From Hydrogenophaga sp. (GTDB taxonomy: Bacteria > Pseudomonadota > Gammaproteobacteria > Burkholderiales > Burkholderiaceae_C): a DNA stretch of 36,693 nt. Shown one piece after another: positions 8,209 through 14,975 of this stretch. The DNA lies in contig NZ_JAHCKK010000045.1 of NCBI RefSeq assembly GCF_026125825.1, positions 1-36,693 of the forward strand, written 5' to 3'. The position numbers were made by a program, and so were the translations under genes. Every line of letters begins with the position of its first letter. Positions within the stretch are counted from its first letter, which is position 1. Below the pieces are notes generated by a model. The model saw only the letters and a list, made by a program, of their open reading frames with translations, did no database searches and was not told where the DNA came from.

Positions 8209-8289
8209 CTATCTGTGTCGAAAAATCCACCACGCGGCGATCAACATGAGCAGGAGGCTGGCGCCCAGGACAGCGAGGCCGGTGGTCAT
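8209..8289 (-). CDS. Putative 26-residue single-helix membrane peptide
   Basis: A very short ORF of 26 codons. After MTT it consists of one hydrophobic helix (GLAVLGASLLLMLIAAWW) and ends in the basic IFRHR tail, as expected for a single-pass inner-membrane peptide. A good ribosome site (AAAGGA, six to seven bases from the ATG) precedes it. A longer version from the ATG at 8319 adds MHRRPRERIV but lacks a comparable site. It lies between the Fur-like palindrome and tonB on the same strand, so it would be the first gene of the iron-regulated operon. I know no named family for it. Confidence 0.55.
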   Translation of the reverse strand: MTTGLAVLGASLLLMLIAAWWIFRHR

Positions 8290-8351
8290 GACAATCCTTT
8301 CGCGTGGTCGTCGGTGCATCGTGTGACAGGCAACTGGCGTCGATTCTAAAC

Positions 8352-8370
8352 GAGAATGTTTCGCATTCTC
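8352..8370 (-). promoter_or_regulatory. Fur-box-like palindrome upstream of the tonB operon
   Basis: The 19-mer GAGAATGTTTCGCATTCTC has perfect 7-bp inverted arms and a 5-base centre. It fits the Fur consensus GATAATGATAATCATTATC in arm sequence and length. It lies about 60 bases upstream of the membrane-peptide ORF and about 210 upstream of tonB, and just beyond the 3' end of the FMN oxidoreductase gene. Iron repression of tonB-exbBD is well established in other bacteria. Confidence 0.8.
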
Positions 8371-8398
8371 AAGACTGGGCGCAAAACAGGCGAATTTT

Positions 8399-9520
8399 TC
8401 AGCGGCCGGCGGGCGCGAGCACCGAGGCCGCCTGCGCCAGTGTGCGGCAACCGGTGAGCGCCATCGCGATTTCCAGTTCGTCGCGCAACAGGCGCAGCAC
8501 GTGGGCCACGCCAGTGGCGCCCGCGGTGGCCAGGCCGTGCAGCACCGGGCGGCCCACCAGCACCGCGTTCGCCCCCAGGCCGATGGCCTTGAGCACGTCG
8601 GTGCCGCGCCGGATGCCGCCATCCACCAGCAGCGGCAGATCGCCCGACACGGCCTGCGCGATGCGGGGCAGGGACGCGGCCGTGGTGACGGCGGTGTCGA
8701 GCGTGCGCCCGCCGTGGTTGGACACGATCAGCCCCGAGGCGCCGCTGGCCACGGCCTGGCGGGCGTCGTCGGGATGCAGCACGCCCTTGAGCAGCACGGG
8801 CAGGCGCGTGACCGAGCGCAGCCAGGCCACGTCGTCCCAGCCGGGCGCGTGGGTGAGCAGGTCGTCGAACAGGGCGCTTTGGCCCTCGGCCAGGGCGCGC
8901 GGTGGTGGGTGGCGCAGGCCGGCGAGGTTGACCGCGCCCATGCCGGCGGGCAGCCGGAAGCCGCTGCGCCGTTCGCTGTCGCGAGCGCCTTGCACCGGCG
9001 CGTCCACCGTGAGCACCAGGGCTTCGAATCCGGCGGCTTCGGCGCGCTGCACGAGCTCGGCCGTGAAGGCCCGGTCGGGTTGCAGGTAGAGCTGAAACCA
9101 CAGGGGGCCGCGCCCCGATTGCGGCAGGTAGGCGGCGGCGATGTCTTCCAGGGAGACCGACGCCTGGGTGCTCAGCACCAGGCCGGCGCCCAGCGCCGCC
9201 GCCGCCAGGGCGGTGGCGTGTTCTGCGTGAGGGTGCGCCAGGCCCTGGCAGGCCATGGGTGCGATGAGGATGGGATGGGCCAGGGTGCGGCCGAGCAGCT
9301 CGACGCGGGTGTGCCCGCCGGCGACCGGCTGCAGCACGCGGGGCAGCAGTTCCAGCGCGCGCCAGGCTTCGATGTTGCGGGAGGCGGTGATTTCGTCGGC
9401 CGCGGCACCGAAAAGGTAGGCCCAGTGGGCGTCGTCGAGCACGCTGCGGGCATGGCGCTCGTGGTCGGCCAGGGTGGTCACGCCCGGGGGCAGGGCTTCG
9501 TGCGCAATTGGGGTGGTCAT
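8399..9520 (-). CDS. FMN-dependent alpha-hydroxy-acid oxidase/dehydrogenase
   Basis: A 373-residue (beta/alpha)8 flavoenzyme of the lactate dehydrogenase / glycolate oxidase / mandelate dehydrogenase family. Visible motifs are HWAYLFGAAADE near the N-terminus, LIAPMACQGLAHP, WFQLYLQPD (141-149), TVDAPVQGARDSERR, the catalytic K245 and the active-site SNHGGRTLD (H269, R272; the usual Gln is Thr). The FMN-phosphate site is VDGGIRRGTDVLKA, followed by LGANAVLVGRPVL. No hydrophobic membrane insert stands out, so it may be soluble. The substrate cannot be read from sequence. It lies between two Fur-like boxes but points away from the ABC operon; whether iron affects it is unknown. Confidence 0.9.
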   Translation of the reverse strand: MTTPIAHEALPPGVTTLADHERHARSVLDDAHWAYLFGAAADEITASRNIEAWRALELLPRVLQPVAGGHTRVELLGRTLAHPILIAPMACQGLAHPHAEHATALAAAALGAGLVLSTQASVSLEDIAAAYLPQSGRGPLWFQLYLQPDRAFTAELVQRAEAAGFEALVLTVDAPVQGARDSERRSGFRLPAGMGAVNLAGLRHPPPRALAEGQSALFDDLLTHAPGWDDVAWLRSVTRLPVLLKGVLHPDDARQAVASGASGLIVSNHGGRTLDTAVTTAASLPRIAQAVSGDLPLLVDGGIRRGTDVLKAIGLGANAVLVGRPVLHGLATAGATGVAHVLRLLRDELEIAMALTGCRTLAQAASVLAPAGR

Positions 9521-9600
9521 GGGGTCGTGGAGGGGCGTCGGGCGGCGCAGCCGTGCAGCAAAAACAGGAGCAGAACGCCCGGCAGAGGCTCACCGATGTT

Positions 9601-9619
9601 TATAATGGGAACAATTCTC
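9601..9619 (+). promoter_or_regulatory. Fur-box-like site upstream of the two-SBP ABC operon
   Basis: TATAATGGGAACAATTCTC, flanked by TTT and ATTTG, read on the other strand gives GAGAATTGTTCCCATTATA. That matches about 12 of 19 positions of the Fur consensus. The first six bases are a perfect TATAAT -10 hexamer, so bound Fur would occlude a promoter. It lies about 70 bases upstream of the first gene of the plus-strand operon, in the 169-base divergent gap after the FMN oxidoreductase gene start. Confidence 0.6.
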
Positions 9620-9689
9620 ATTTGTCTTCCATTATTGTGCATGCCAGGCCGGGCCGACCGCGCGGGCATGTTTCCACGAATCCTGATCC

Positions 9690-10019
9690 ATGCGAAAACG
9701 ATCCCACCGCCTGCTCCTGTCCGCCGTGTTCGTGGGGGCTGCGGCACTGCCCGGGCTGTCGTCGGCCCACAGCCTGCTGCTGACCTGCAAACCCGCCGCC
9801 GGGAACATGGTGCGCTGCGTGGGCGAGTTTTCCGATGGCAGCGACGCGGTGGGCATGTCGGTGCAGGTGAAGGCTTACGACGAACGCGTGTTGTTCAAGG
9901 GCACGCTGGGCGGCGATTCGTCTCTGCAGTTCAAGCGGCCCGAGGGTGAATTCTTCGTGCGCCTGGAGGACGGCGGCGAGCACTCGGCCGAGGTCGACCA
10001 CACCGACGTCAAGCCATGA
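9690..10019 (+). CDS. Small periplasmic protein, first gene of Fpv-like ABC operon
   Basis: A 109-residue exported protein with no firmly recognised family. The signal peptide ends in GLSSA, so the predicted mature protein would begin with histidine 27 (HSLLLTC). Two cysteines (C33 and C43) could form a disulfide. The remaining about 80 residues look like a small beta-sandwich (VRCVGEFSDGS, MSVQVKAYDERVLF, GEFFVRLEDGGEHS). Its stop overlaps the next start (ATGA), so it is tightly coupled to the DUF6162-like gene. By position it may correspond to FpvJ of the Pseudomonas ferripyoverdine system, but I could not verify this by alignment. Confidence 0.7.
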   Translation: MRKRSHRLLLSAVFVGAAALPGLSSAHSLLLTCKPAAGNMVRCVGEFSDGSDAVGMSVQVKAYDERVLFKGTLGGDSSLQFKRPEGEFFVRLEDGGEHSAEVDHTDVKP

Positions 10020-10630
10020 CCACGCAGGTGGTGCGTCCGGCCGGCGCCGGCCATGAAACCTTGTGGGTGGCGCTGGCGGCGGCCTGTGTGCTGCTGGTGG
10101 CCGCGATCCTGATTGGCGCGCGCGCGCAGCCGCTGGCCGCCACCGCCTTGTCTTCGCACCAGATCGACGCCCGCACGCAGCTCAACGCGGCGGAGCAGGG
10201 CATTCACGCCGACCTGCTGGTGGCGGCCGAAGAAATCGCCGCGCTGATCGAGGCCGACCAGGCCTTGCCCGGCGTCGAGCAACTGCGCGGCATGGACCTG
10301 CCCCCGTTCGCCGCGGGCGCGGGCGCGGCCGCGCGTGGCGGACACGAATGGCGCACCCAGGCACAGGGCCACGAGGTCGCCTATGTGGGCCGCAGCGCGG
10401 CGCCCGATGTGGCGGCGTCTTTCCTGTTGCGCCTGCCGGCCCGAAAGGGCGCGGGTGAGCCGTCGCCCGGGGCGCACGCGCACGACGGCGAGGCCGAGGT
10501 GTGGGTGCGCCGCGAGGGCGCCAACAGCTGGCCCGAGCAGCTCGACGATGCCTCGCTCGCGCGCCAGGGCTGGCGTGAGGTGGTGGTGCGCTACGACGCC
10601 GGGGTGACGCGCAAGGACGCCGTGCACTGA
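10016..10630 (+). CDS. DUF6162-like membrane-anchored protein (FpvK-like position)
   Basis: A 204-residue protein with one N-terminal transmembrane helix (about residues 17-36, LWVALAAACVLLVAAILIGA) and a periplasmic remainder. The opening QVVRPAGAGHETLWV is characteristic, to my recollection, of the DUF6162 family found beside metal ABC transporters in proteobacteria. The mature part includes helix-rich IHADLLVAAEEIAALIEAD and a His-rich stretch (GAHAHDGEAEVW). Pseudomonas has a comparable small membrane protein (FpvK) before the FpvCDEF transporter. The role is unknown; an accessory function in periplasmic metal handling is inferred from context. Confidence 0.65.
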   Translation: MTTQVVRPAGAGHETLWVALAAACVLLVAAILIGARAQPLAATALSSHQIDARTQLNAAEQGIHADLLVAAEEIAALIEADQALPGVEQLRGMDLPPFAAGAGAAARGGHEWRTQAQGHEVAYVGRSAAPDVAASFLLRLPARKGAGEPSPGAHAHDGEAEVWVRREGANSWPEQLDDASLARQGWREVVVRYDAGVTRKDAVH

Positions 10631-10682
10631 CCTCTGCTTCCCCGCGTTGGCGCTTTCTCTTTTCTCACTCGGGACTTCCTTC

Positions 10683-11621
10683 ATGTCAGACCAATCCCTG
10701 CTTTCCTCGCGCCGCCGCCATCTGCTGTCAGCGATGGCCTGGGCGCCCATGGCCCTGGCCGCCGCCAGCGTGCCGGCCCTTGCCCAGGCGCGCAAGCTGC
10801 GCGTCGGCGTGACGCTGCATCCGTATTACAGCTATGTCGCCAATGTGGTGGGCGATCTGGCCGAGGTGGTGCCCGTCATTCCCGCCGGCTTCAATCCGCA
10901 CGCCTATGAGCCGCGCACCGAAGACATCAAGCGCATCGGCTCGCTCGATGTGATCGTGCTCAACGGCGTGGGCCACGACGACTTCGCCGGCCGCATGATC
11001 GCGGCGAGCGAGAAGCCGGGCCTGAAGGTGATCGAGGCCAACGCCCAGGTACCGCTGCTTGCGGCCGTGGGCGCCGGCCGGGGCACCTCGGGCAAGGTGG
11101 TGAACCCGCACACCTTCCTGTCGGTCACGGCATCGATTTCGCAGGTCAATACCATCGCCCGCGAGCTGGGCAAGCTCGACCCCGCGAACGCCAGCGCCTA
11201 CACCGCGAATGCGCGCGCCTACGCGCAGAAGCTGCGCAAACTGCGCGCCGACGCGCTGGGCCAGCTGGCGCAGGCGCCGGCCAGCGGGCTGCGCATCGCC
11301 ACGATCCATGGTGCCTACGACTACCTCTTGCGCGAGTTCGGCCTGGAAGTGGCGGCGGTGGTGGAGCCCGCGCACGGCATCGAGCCCAGCCCCTCGCAGC
11401 TCAAGGGCACGATCGATCAGATCCGCACCCTGGACGTGAAGGTGATCTTCTCGGAGATGGATTTCCCGTCGGCCTACGTCGACACCATCCGCCGCGAGAC
11501 CGGTGTTCGCCTGTACGCGCTGACCCACATCTCGCACGGCCCCTACACGGCCGACAAGTTCGAGAACGAGATCGCCCGCAACCTGGCGACCGTGGTGCGC
11601 GCGATCAAGGAGTCCGCGTGA
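10683..11621 (+). CDS. Metal ABC transporter substrate-binding protein (ZnuA/FpvC-like)
   Basis: A 312-residue cluster-A-I (ZnuA/TroA-type) periplasmic metal-binding protein. The signal peptide contains SRRRHLLSA followed by a hydrophobic stretch ending in ALAQA, resembling a twin-arginine signal. The three expected ligand histidines sit in GFNPHAYEP, VNPHTFLS and ATIHGAYDYLLREFGL, with an acidic site in FSEMDFP. There is no His-rich loop of the kind typical for zinc-specific ZnuA. The domain-linking helix runs through ARELGKLDPANASAYTANARAYAQKLRKL. The next gene starts with an ATGA-like overlap. Metal specificity (Fe, Mn or Zn) cannot be read directly; the Fur-like site upstream favours iron. 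Confidence 0.88.
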   Translation: MSDQSLLSSRRRHLLSAMAWAPMALAAASVPALAQARKLRVGVTLHPYYSYVANVVGDLAEVVPVIPAGFNPHAYEPRTEDIKRIGSLDVIVLNGVGHDDFAGRMIAASEKPGLKVIEANAQVPLLAAVGAGRGTSGKVVNPHTFLSVTASISQVNTIARELGKLDPANASAYTANARAYAQKLRKLRADALGQLAQAPASGLRIATIHGAYDYLLREFGLEVAAVVEPAHGIEPSPSQLKGTIDQIRTLDVKVIFSEMDFPSAYVDTIRRETGVRLYALTHISHGPYTADKFENEIARNLATVVRAIKESA

Positions 11622-12367
11622 GCGCGATCGCGGGTGGACCTGGCATCGCCTTCGAGTCGGTTGACCTCACCCTCGGCCACACCGACATCCTGCGCCAGGT
11701 GAGCATGCGGGTGGCCGCGGGCAGCGTGCACGCGCTCGTGGGCCCCAACGGCGGCGGCAAGAGTTCGCTCTTCAAGGCCTTGCTGGGCCAGGTGCCGCAC
11801 CGTGGGCAGATCAGCCTGACGTGGCCGGGCGAGCTGCCGGGTGTGGTGGGCTATGTGCCGCAGGCCCTGGCCTTCGACGCGGGGTTGCCGATGACGGTGA
11901 TGGACTTCATGGGCGCCATGTGCCAGCGCAGGCCCGTGTTCCTCGGCCTGTCGCCCCGCTGGCGCGAGCCGGTGGCGCAGGCCCTGGAGCAGGTGCGCAT
12001 GCTGGAGAAGGCGGGGCGCCGCATGGGCGCGCTCTCCGGCGGCGAACGCCAGCGCGTGCTGCTGGCGCAGGCGCTGATTCCGTCGCCCGATCTCATCCTG
12101 CTCGACGAACCCATGTCCGCGCTGGACGAAGCCGGCGAAGCGATTTTCGAGAAGTTGCTCGCGCATTGGCGCGAGACCCGTGTCACCGTGTTGTGGATCG
12201 AGCACGACCTCGACGCCGTCACGCGCCTGGCCGACCACGTCTGCGGCCTGAGCCGCCAGGTGCTGTTCGATGGCCCGGCCGCCGAGACGCTGACTCCGCA
12301 GCGCGTGCTTGCGCTGTTCTCCAGCCGGCAGCGGCGCGAAGAAGAAAAAGACAAGGCGGTGGCCTGA
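11618..12367 (+). CDS. Metal ABC transporter ATP-binding protein (FpvD/ZnuC-like)
   Basis: A 249-residue ABC ATPase. The Walker A motif is GPNGGGKS (42-49), followed by Q-loop VGYVPQ, signature LSGGERQRVLLAQAL, Walker B LILLDEPMSALD and H-loop WIEHDL. The protein ends in a basic/acidic tail (RQRREEEKDKAVA). Start and stop overlap both neighbours (the SBP by ATGA, the permease by TGATG). It energises the neighbouring permease. The family resemblance is to the zinc/manganese/iron (ZnuC/FpvD) group. Confidence 0.93.
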   Translation: MSAIAGGPGIAFESVDLTLGHTDILRQVSMRVAAGSVHALVGPNGGGKSSLFKALLGQVPHRGQISLTWPGELPGVVGYVPQALAFDAGLPMTVMDFMGAMCQRRPVFLGLSPRWREPVAQALEQVRMLEKAGRRMGALSGGERQRVLLAQALIPSPDLILLDEPMSALDEAGEAIFEKLLAHWRETRVTVLWIEHDLDAVTRLADHVCGLSRQVLFDGPAAETLTPQRVLALFSSRQRREEEKDKAVA

Positions 12368-13269
12368 TGAGCGCATTCGATACCTTCCGCCAAGGCGTGC
12401 AGCACCTGGCCGAGCAGGGCACGTTGCCCGCGTCGCTGGCCTATGGCTTCGTGGTCAACGCCGTGCTCGCCGGCCTGTTCATCGGACCGGTGCTCGGCGG
12501 GCTGGGCACGCTGGTCGTGGTCAAGCGGCTGGCCTTCTTCTCCGAGGCGGTGGGCCACGCGGCACTCACCGGGGTGGCCATCGGCATCCTGCTGGGCGAG
12601 CCCTACACCGGACCTTACGGCAGCCTGTTCGCGTACTGCCTGCTGTTCGGCATGTTGCTGAACTACCTGCGCAACCGCACCGGCCTGTCGCCCGACACCT
12701 TGATCGGCGTCTTCCTGGCGGTCTCGCTGGCCATGGGGGCGAGCCTGCTGCTCATGCTGTCGGGCCGCGTGAACATCCACATCCTGGAGAACGTGCTGTT
12801 CGGTTCCGTGCTCACGGTGGATGCGGGGGACCTGCTGGTGCTGGCGGTGGTGGGCTCGCTGGTGGTGGCCCTCACGGTACCGCTCTACAACCGCTTCATG
12901 CTCGCCAGTTTCAACCCGCAACTGGCCAGCGTGCGCGGCGTGCGCGTCAAGCTGCTGGACTACCTGTTCGTGGTGCTCGTGACGATCGTGACGGTGGCCT
13001 CGGTCAAGGTGATCGGAGCCATCCTCGTGGGTGCCCTGCTCATCATCCCGGCCGCCGCCGCGCGCTTGCTCAGCCTGTCGCTGCGCGGCTTCTTCTGGCT
13101 GAGCGTGGGCATCGCCACCGTCAGCACACAGATGGGCATCCTGGTGCCGATCGAATTCGAACTGCCGGTGCCTTCGGGCGCGGCCATCATCCTGACCGCC
13201 GGCGCGTTGTTCGCGCTCGCGGCGGTCATCCGGGGCTTCACCCCGTCACTGAAAGGACATGCTGGATGA
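12367..13269 (+). CDS. Metal ABC transporter permease (FpvE/ZnuB-like)
   Basis: A 300-residue ABC-3 family permease with about eight to nine transmembrane helices. Characteristic segments are LGTLVVVKRLAFFSEAVGHAALTGVAIG, the GLSPDTLIGVFLAVSLAMG helix, and VKVIGAILVGALLIIPAAAARLL near the EAA-like coupling region. It is translationally coupled to the ATPase (TGATG) and to the following degenerate SBP (ATGA). Specificity follows the binding protein and remains unassigned among Fe, Mn and Zn. Confidence 0.93.
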   Translation: MSAFDTFRQGVQHLAEQGTLPASLAYGFVVNAVLAGLFIGPVLGGLGTLVVVKRLAFFSEAVGHAALTGVAIGILLGEPYTGPYGSLFAYCLLFGMLLNYLRNRTGLSPDTLIGVFLAVSLAMGASLLLMLSGRVNIHILENVLFGSVLTVDAGDLLVLAVVGSLVVALTVPLYNRFMLASFNPQLASVRGVRVKLLDYLFVVLVTIVTVASVKVIGAILVGALLIIPAAAARLLSLSLRGFFWLSVGIATVSTQMGILVPIEFELPVPSGAAIILTAGALFALAAVIRGFTPSLKGHAG

Positions 13270-14198
13270 CCTCGCGTCTGTCCCCTTTGGTCGGGTGTCT
13301 GGCCGCTTTGCTGGCCTTGTCGACCCACCCCGCCACAGCCTTCGCGCAGAGCGCGCCAGCGTCCGCGGCGGTGGCAGCCGCCGCGCCTGCGCGCCTGCTC
13401 GTGGCCCATCCCGTGGTGGCCGCGCTCACCACCGCGCTGGTGCGCGACACGGGCATCGTGGTGCTGCGGCCGGTGCCCGAAACGCTGCCGCCGAATCGGC
13501 AACTGGCCTTCTTCTCTGGCCGTGGTGCAGCAGGGCTTGGCGAGGCCGCGCGCCAGGCCGATGCCGTGATCGCGCTGCGCTCCATCTGGCCCGACGACCC
13601 GCTGTTTCCGCTGGCGCGCCGGCAGAACATCCGCCTGATCGAGATCGATGCGGCGCGCCCGCTCGATGCCTCCCTGCCCGGCATGGCGCTGCAGGAGCAG
13701 GATGCCACGGCGAACGCACTGCCCTGGCTGGACCCGGTGAACCTGGGCCGCATGGCCGATGTGATTGCCAGCGATGTGGGCCGGCTGGTGCCCGCTGCCA
13801 AACCTCGCCTGCAGGCCAACGTGGGCACGCTGCGCCAGCAGTTGCTCTCCATCACGGCGCAGAGCGAAGCCCGCCTGGCCAGCGCGAGCAACCTGGCGGT
13901 GTTCAGCCTGTCAGACCGGCTCGACTACCTCGTCAGCGGTTTCAACCTCGATCTCGCCGGCACCGATGCGCGCGCCGACGAAGCCTGGACGCCTGAGGCG
14001 ATCGCGCAGTGGGTGCAGCGGCTGCGCAGCGCCTCGGTGGCCGCCGTGCTGCACCACCGCGAACTGCCGCCAGCCGTGGCGCAGGCGGTGCAGCAGGCGG
14101 GTGTGCGCAGCATCGTGCTGCTGACCGAGGGCCGAGACCCCGTCGCCGAATTGCGCGAGAACGCCCAGCGCCTGGGCGCCATCGCCACCACGCGATGA
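13266..14198 (+). CDS. Second, degenerate metal-SBP-like protein (FpvF-like)
   Basis: A 310-residue exported protein with a signal peptide ending near ATAFAQS. The fold resembles ZnuA-type binding proteins: ADAVIALRSIW, ALPWLDPVNLGRMADVIASDVGRL (matching the PHxWLDP region) and the C-terminal LRSASVAAVLHHRELPPAVAQAVQQAGVR. The ligand histidines expected before WLDP and in the HxAFxYF motif are missing (FSLSDRLDYLVSGFNL instead). It is the last gene of the ATGA-coupled operon. In Pseudomonas the second binding protein FpvF is encoded with FpvC, and the two act together on ferripyoverdine. The same division of labour is inferred here. Confidence 0.78.
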   Translation: MTSRLSPLVGCLAALLALSTHPATAFAQSAPASAAVAAAAPARLLVAHPVVAALTTALVRDTGIVVLRPVPETLPPNRQLAFFSGRGAAGLGEAARQADAVIALRSIWPDDPLFPLARRQNIRLIEIDAARPLDASLPGMALQEQDATANALPWLDPVNLGRMADVIASDVGRLVPAAKPRLQANVGTLRQQLLSITAQSEARLASASNLAVFSLSDRLDYLVSGFNLDLAGTDARADEAWTPEAIAQWVQRLRSASVAAVLHHRELPPAVAQAVQQAGVRSIVLLTEGRDPVAELRENAQRLGAIATTR

Positions 14199-14210
14199 AG
14201 CGCCTGCCGG

Positions 14211-14240
14211 CGCGGCGTGTCCGATGCCGGACATGCCGCG
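14211..14240. terminator. Hairpin between converging operons
   Basis: A 13-bp stem with one G-T wobble (14211-14223 with 14228-14240) and a four-base loop sits between the last ABC-operon gene and the response-regulator gene. There is no T-tract on either strand. It may act as a weak or bidirectional terminator, or only protect RNA ends. Confidence 0.35.
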
Positions 14241-14270
14241 TCGACGCAGTGAGCAAGCACCGGGGGTGGC

Positions 14271-14975
14271 TCAAGCCTCATACTTGTACCCGAGGCCGTA
14301 GACCGAGTGGATCAGCTCCTGATCGGGGAGCTGTTCCTGGATCTTGCGGCGAAGCTTCTTGATGTGGCTGTCCACGGTGCGGTCGGAGACGACGCGCTCG
14401 TCCTGGTACATCGAGTCCATCAGCTGCTCGCGCGAGAAGATGCGGCCAGGGCGCGCGCTCAGCACCTTGAGCAACTGGTACTCCACGGCGGTCAGTCCCA
14501 GGTCGTGCCCGGCGATGGTGGCGCGCCAGGCCGCGTCGTCCAGCTTGAGCCCGTGCGGCAGTTCGTCCGGCGCCTCGATGGCATGCGAACCCCGGCGCAG
14601 CACCGCCTTGACGCGCGCCACCACCTCGCGCGGGCTGAAGGGCTTGCAGATGTAGTCGTCGGCGCCCAACTCCAGGCCAAGCAGCCGATCGATCTCCTCC
14701 ACGCGCGCCGTGACCATGATGATGGCAGGCGCCTGCTTGCCCGGCGTGCCTGCGCGAAGCGCCTTGCAAATGTCCAGCCCGCTCTTGCCGGGCAGCATCA
14801 GGTCCAGCAGCACCAGGTCCACCGGGTGGTGTTCCAGCCAGTCCTCCACCTCGTCGCCGCGCGCGAGGTGGTGGGTGTCGTAGCCGGACTGCTTCAGGTA
14901 GTCCAGCAGCACGCTGGCAATCTTGTTCTCATCCTCGACGATCAGGATGCGACAGGCCGTGTGGCGATCAGCCAT
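14271..14975 (-). CDS. OmpR-family response regulator (BaeR-like)
   Basis: A 234-residue DNA-binding response regulator. The receiver domain has the acidic pair VEDEN, phospho-acceptor D58 in VLLDLMLPG, the switch Thr in IIMVTAR and Lys in YICKPFSPRE. A winged-helix domain follows (LGLTAVEYQLLKVLSARPGR, SDRTVDSHIKKLRRKI, VYGLGYKYE). The gene overlaps the kinase stop by eight bases, so the two are co-expressed. The system is divergent from a MacA-MacB-OMF efflux operon, which is its likely target, much as BaeSR controls efflux genes. That link is inference. Confidence 0.93.
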   Translation of the reverse strand: MADRHTACRILIVEDENKIASVLLDYLKQSGYDTHHLARGDEVEDWLEHHPVDLVLLDLMLPGKSGLDICKALRAGTPGKQAPAIIMVTARVEEIDRLLGLELGADDYICKPFSPREVVARVKAVLRRGSHAIEAPDELPHGLKLDDAAWRATIAGHDLGLTAVEYQLLKVLSARPGRIFSREQLMDSMYQDERVVSDRTVDSHIKKLRRKIQEQLPDQELIHSVYGLGYKYEA

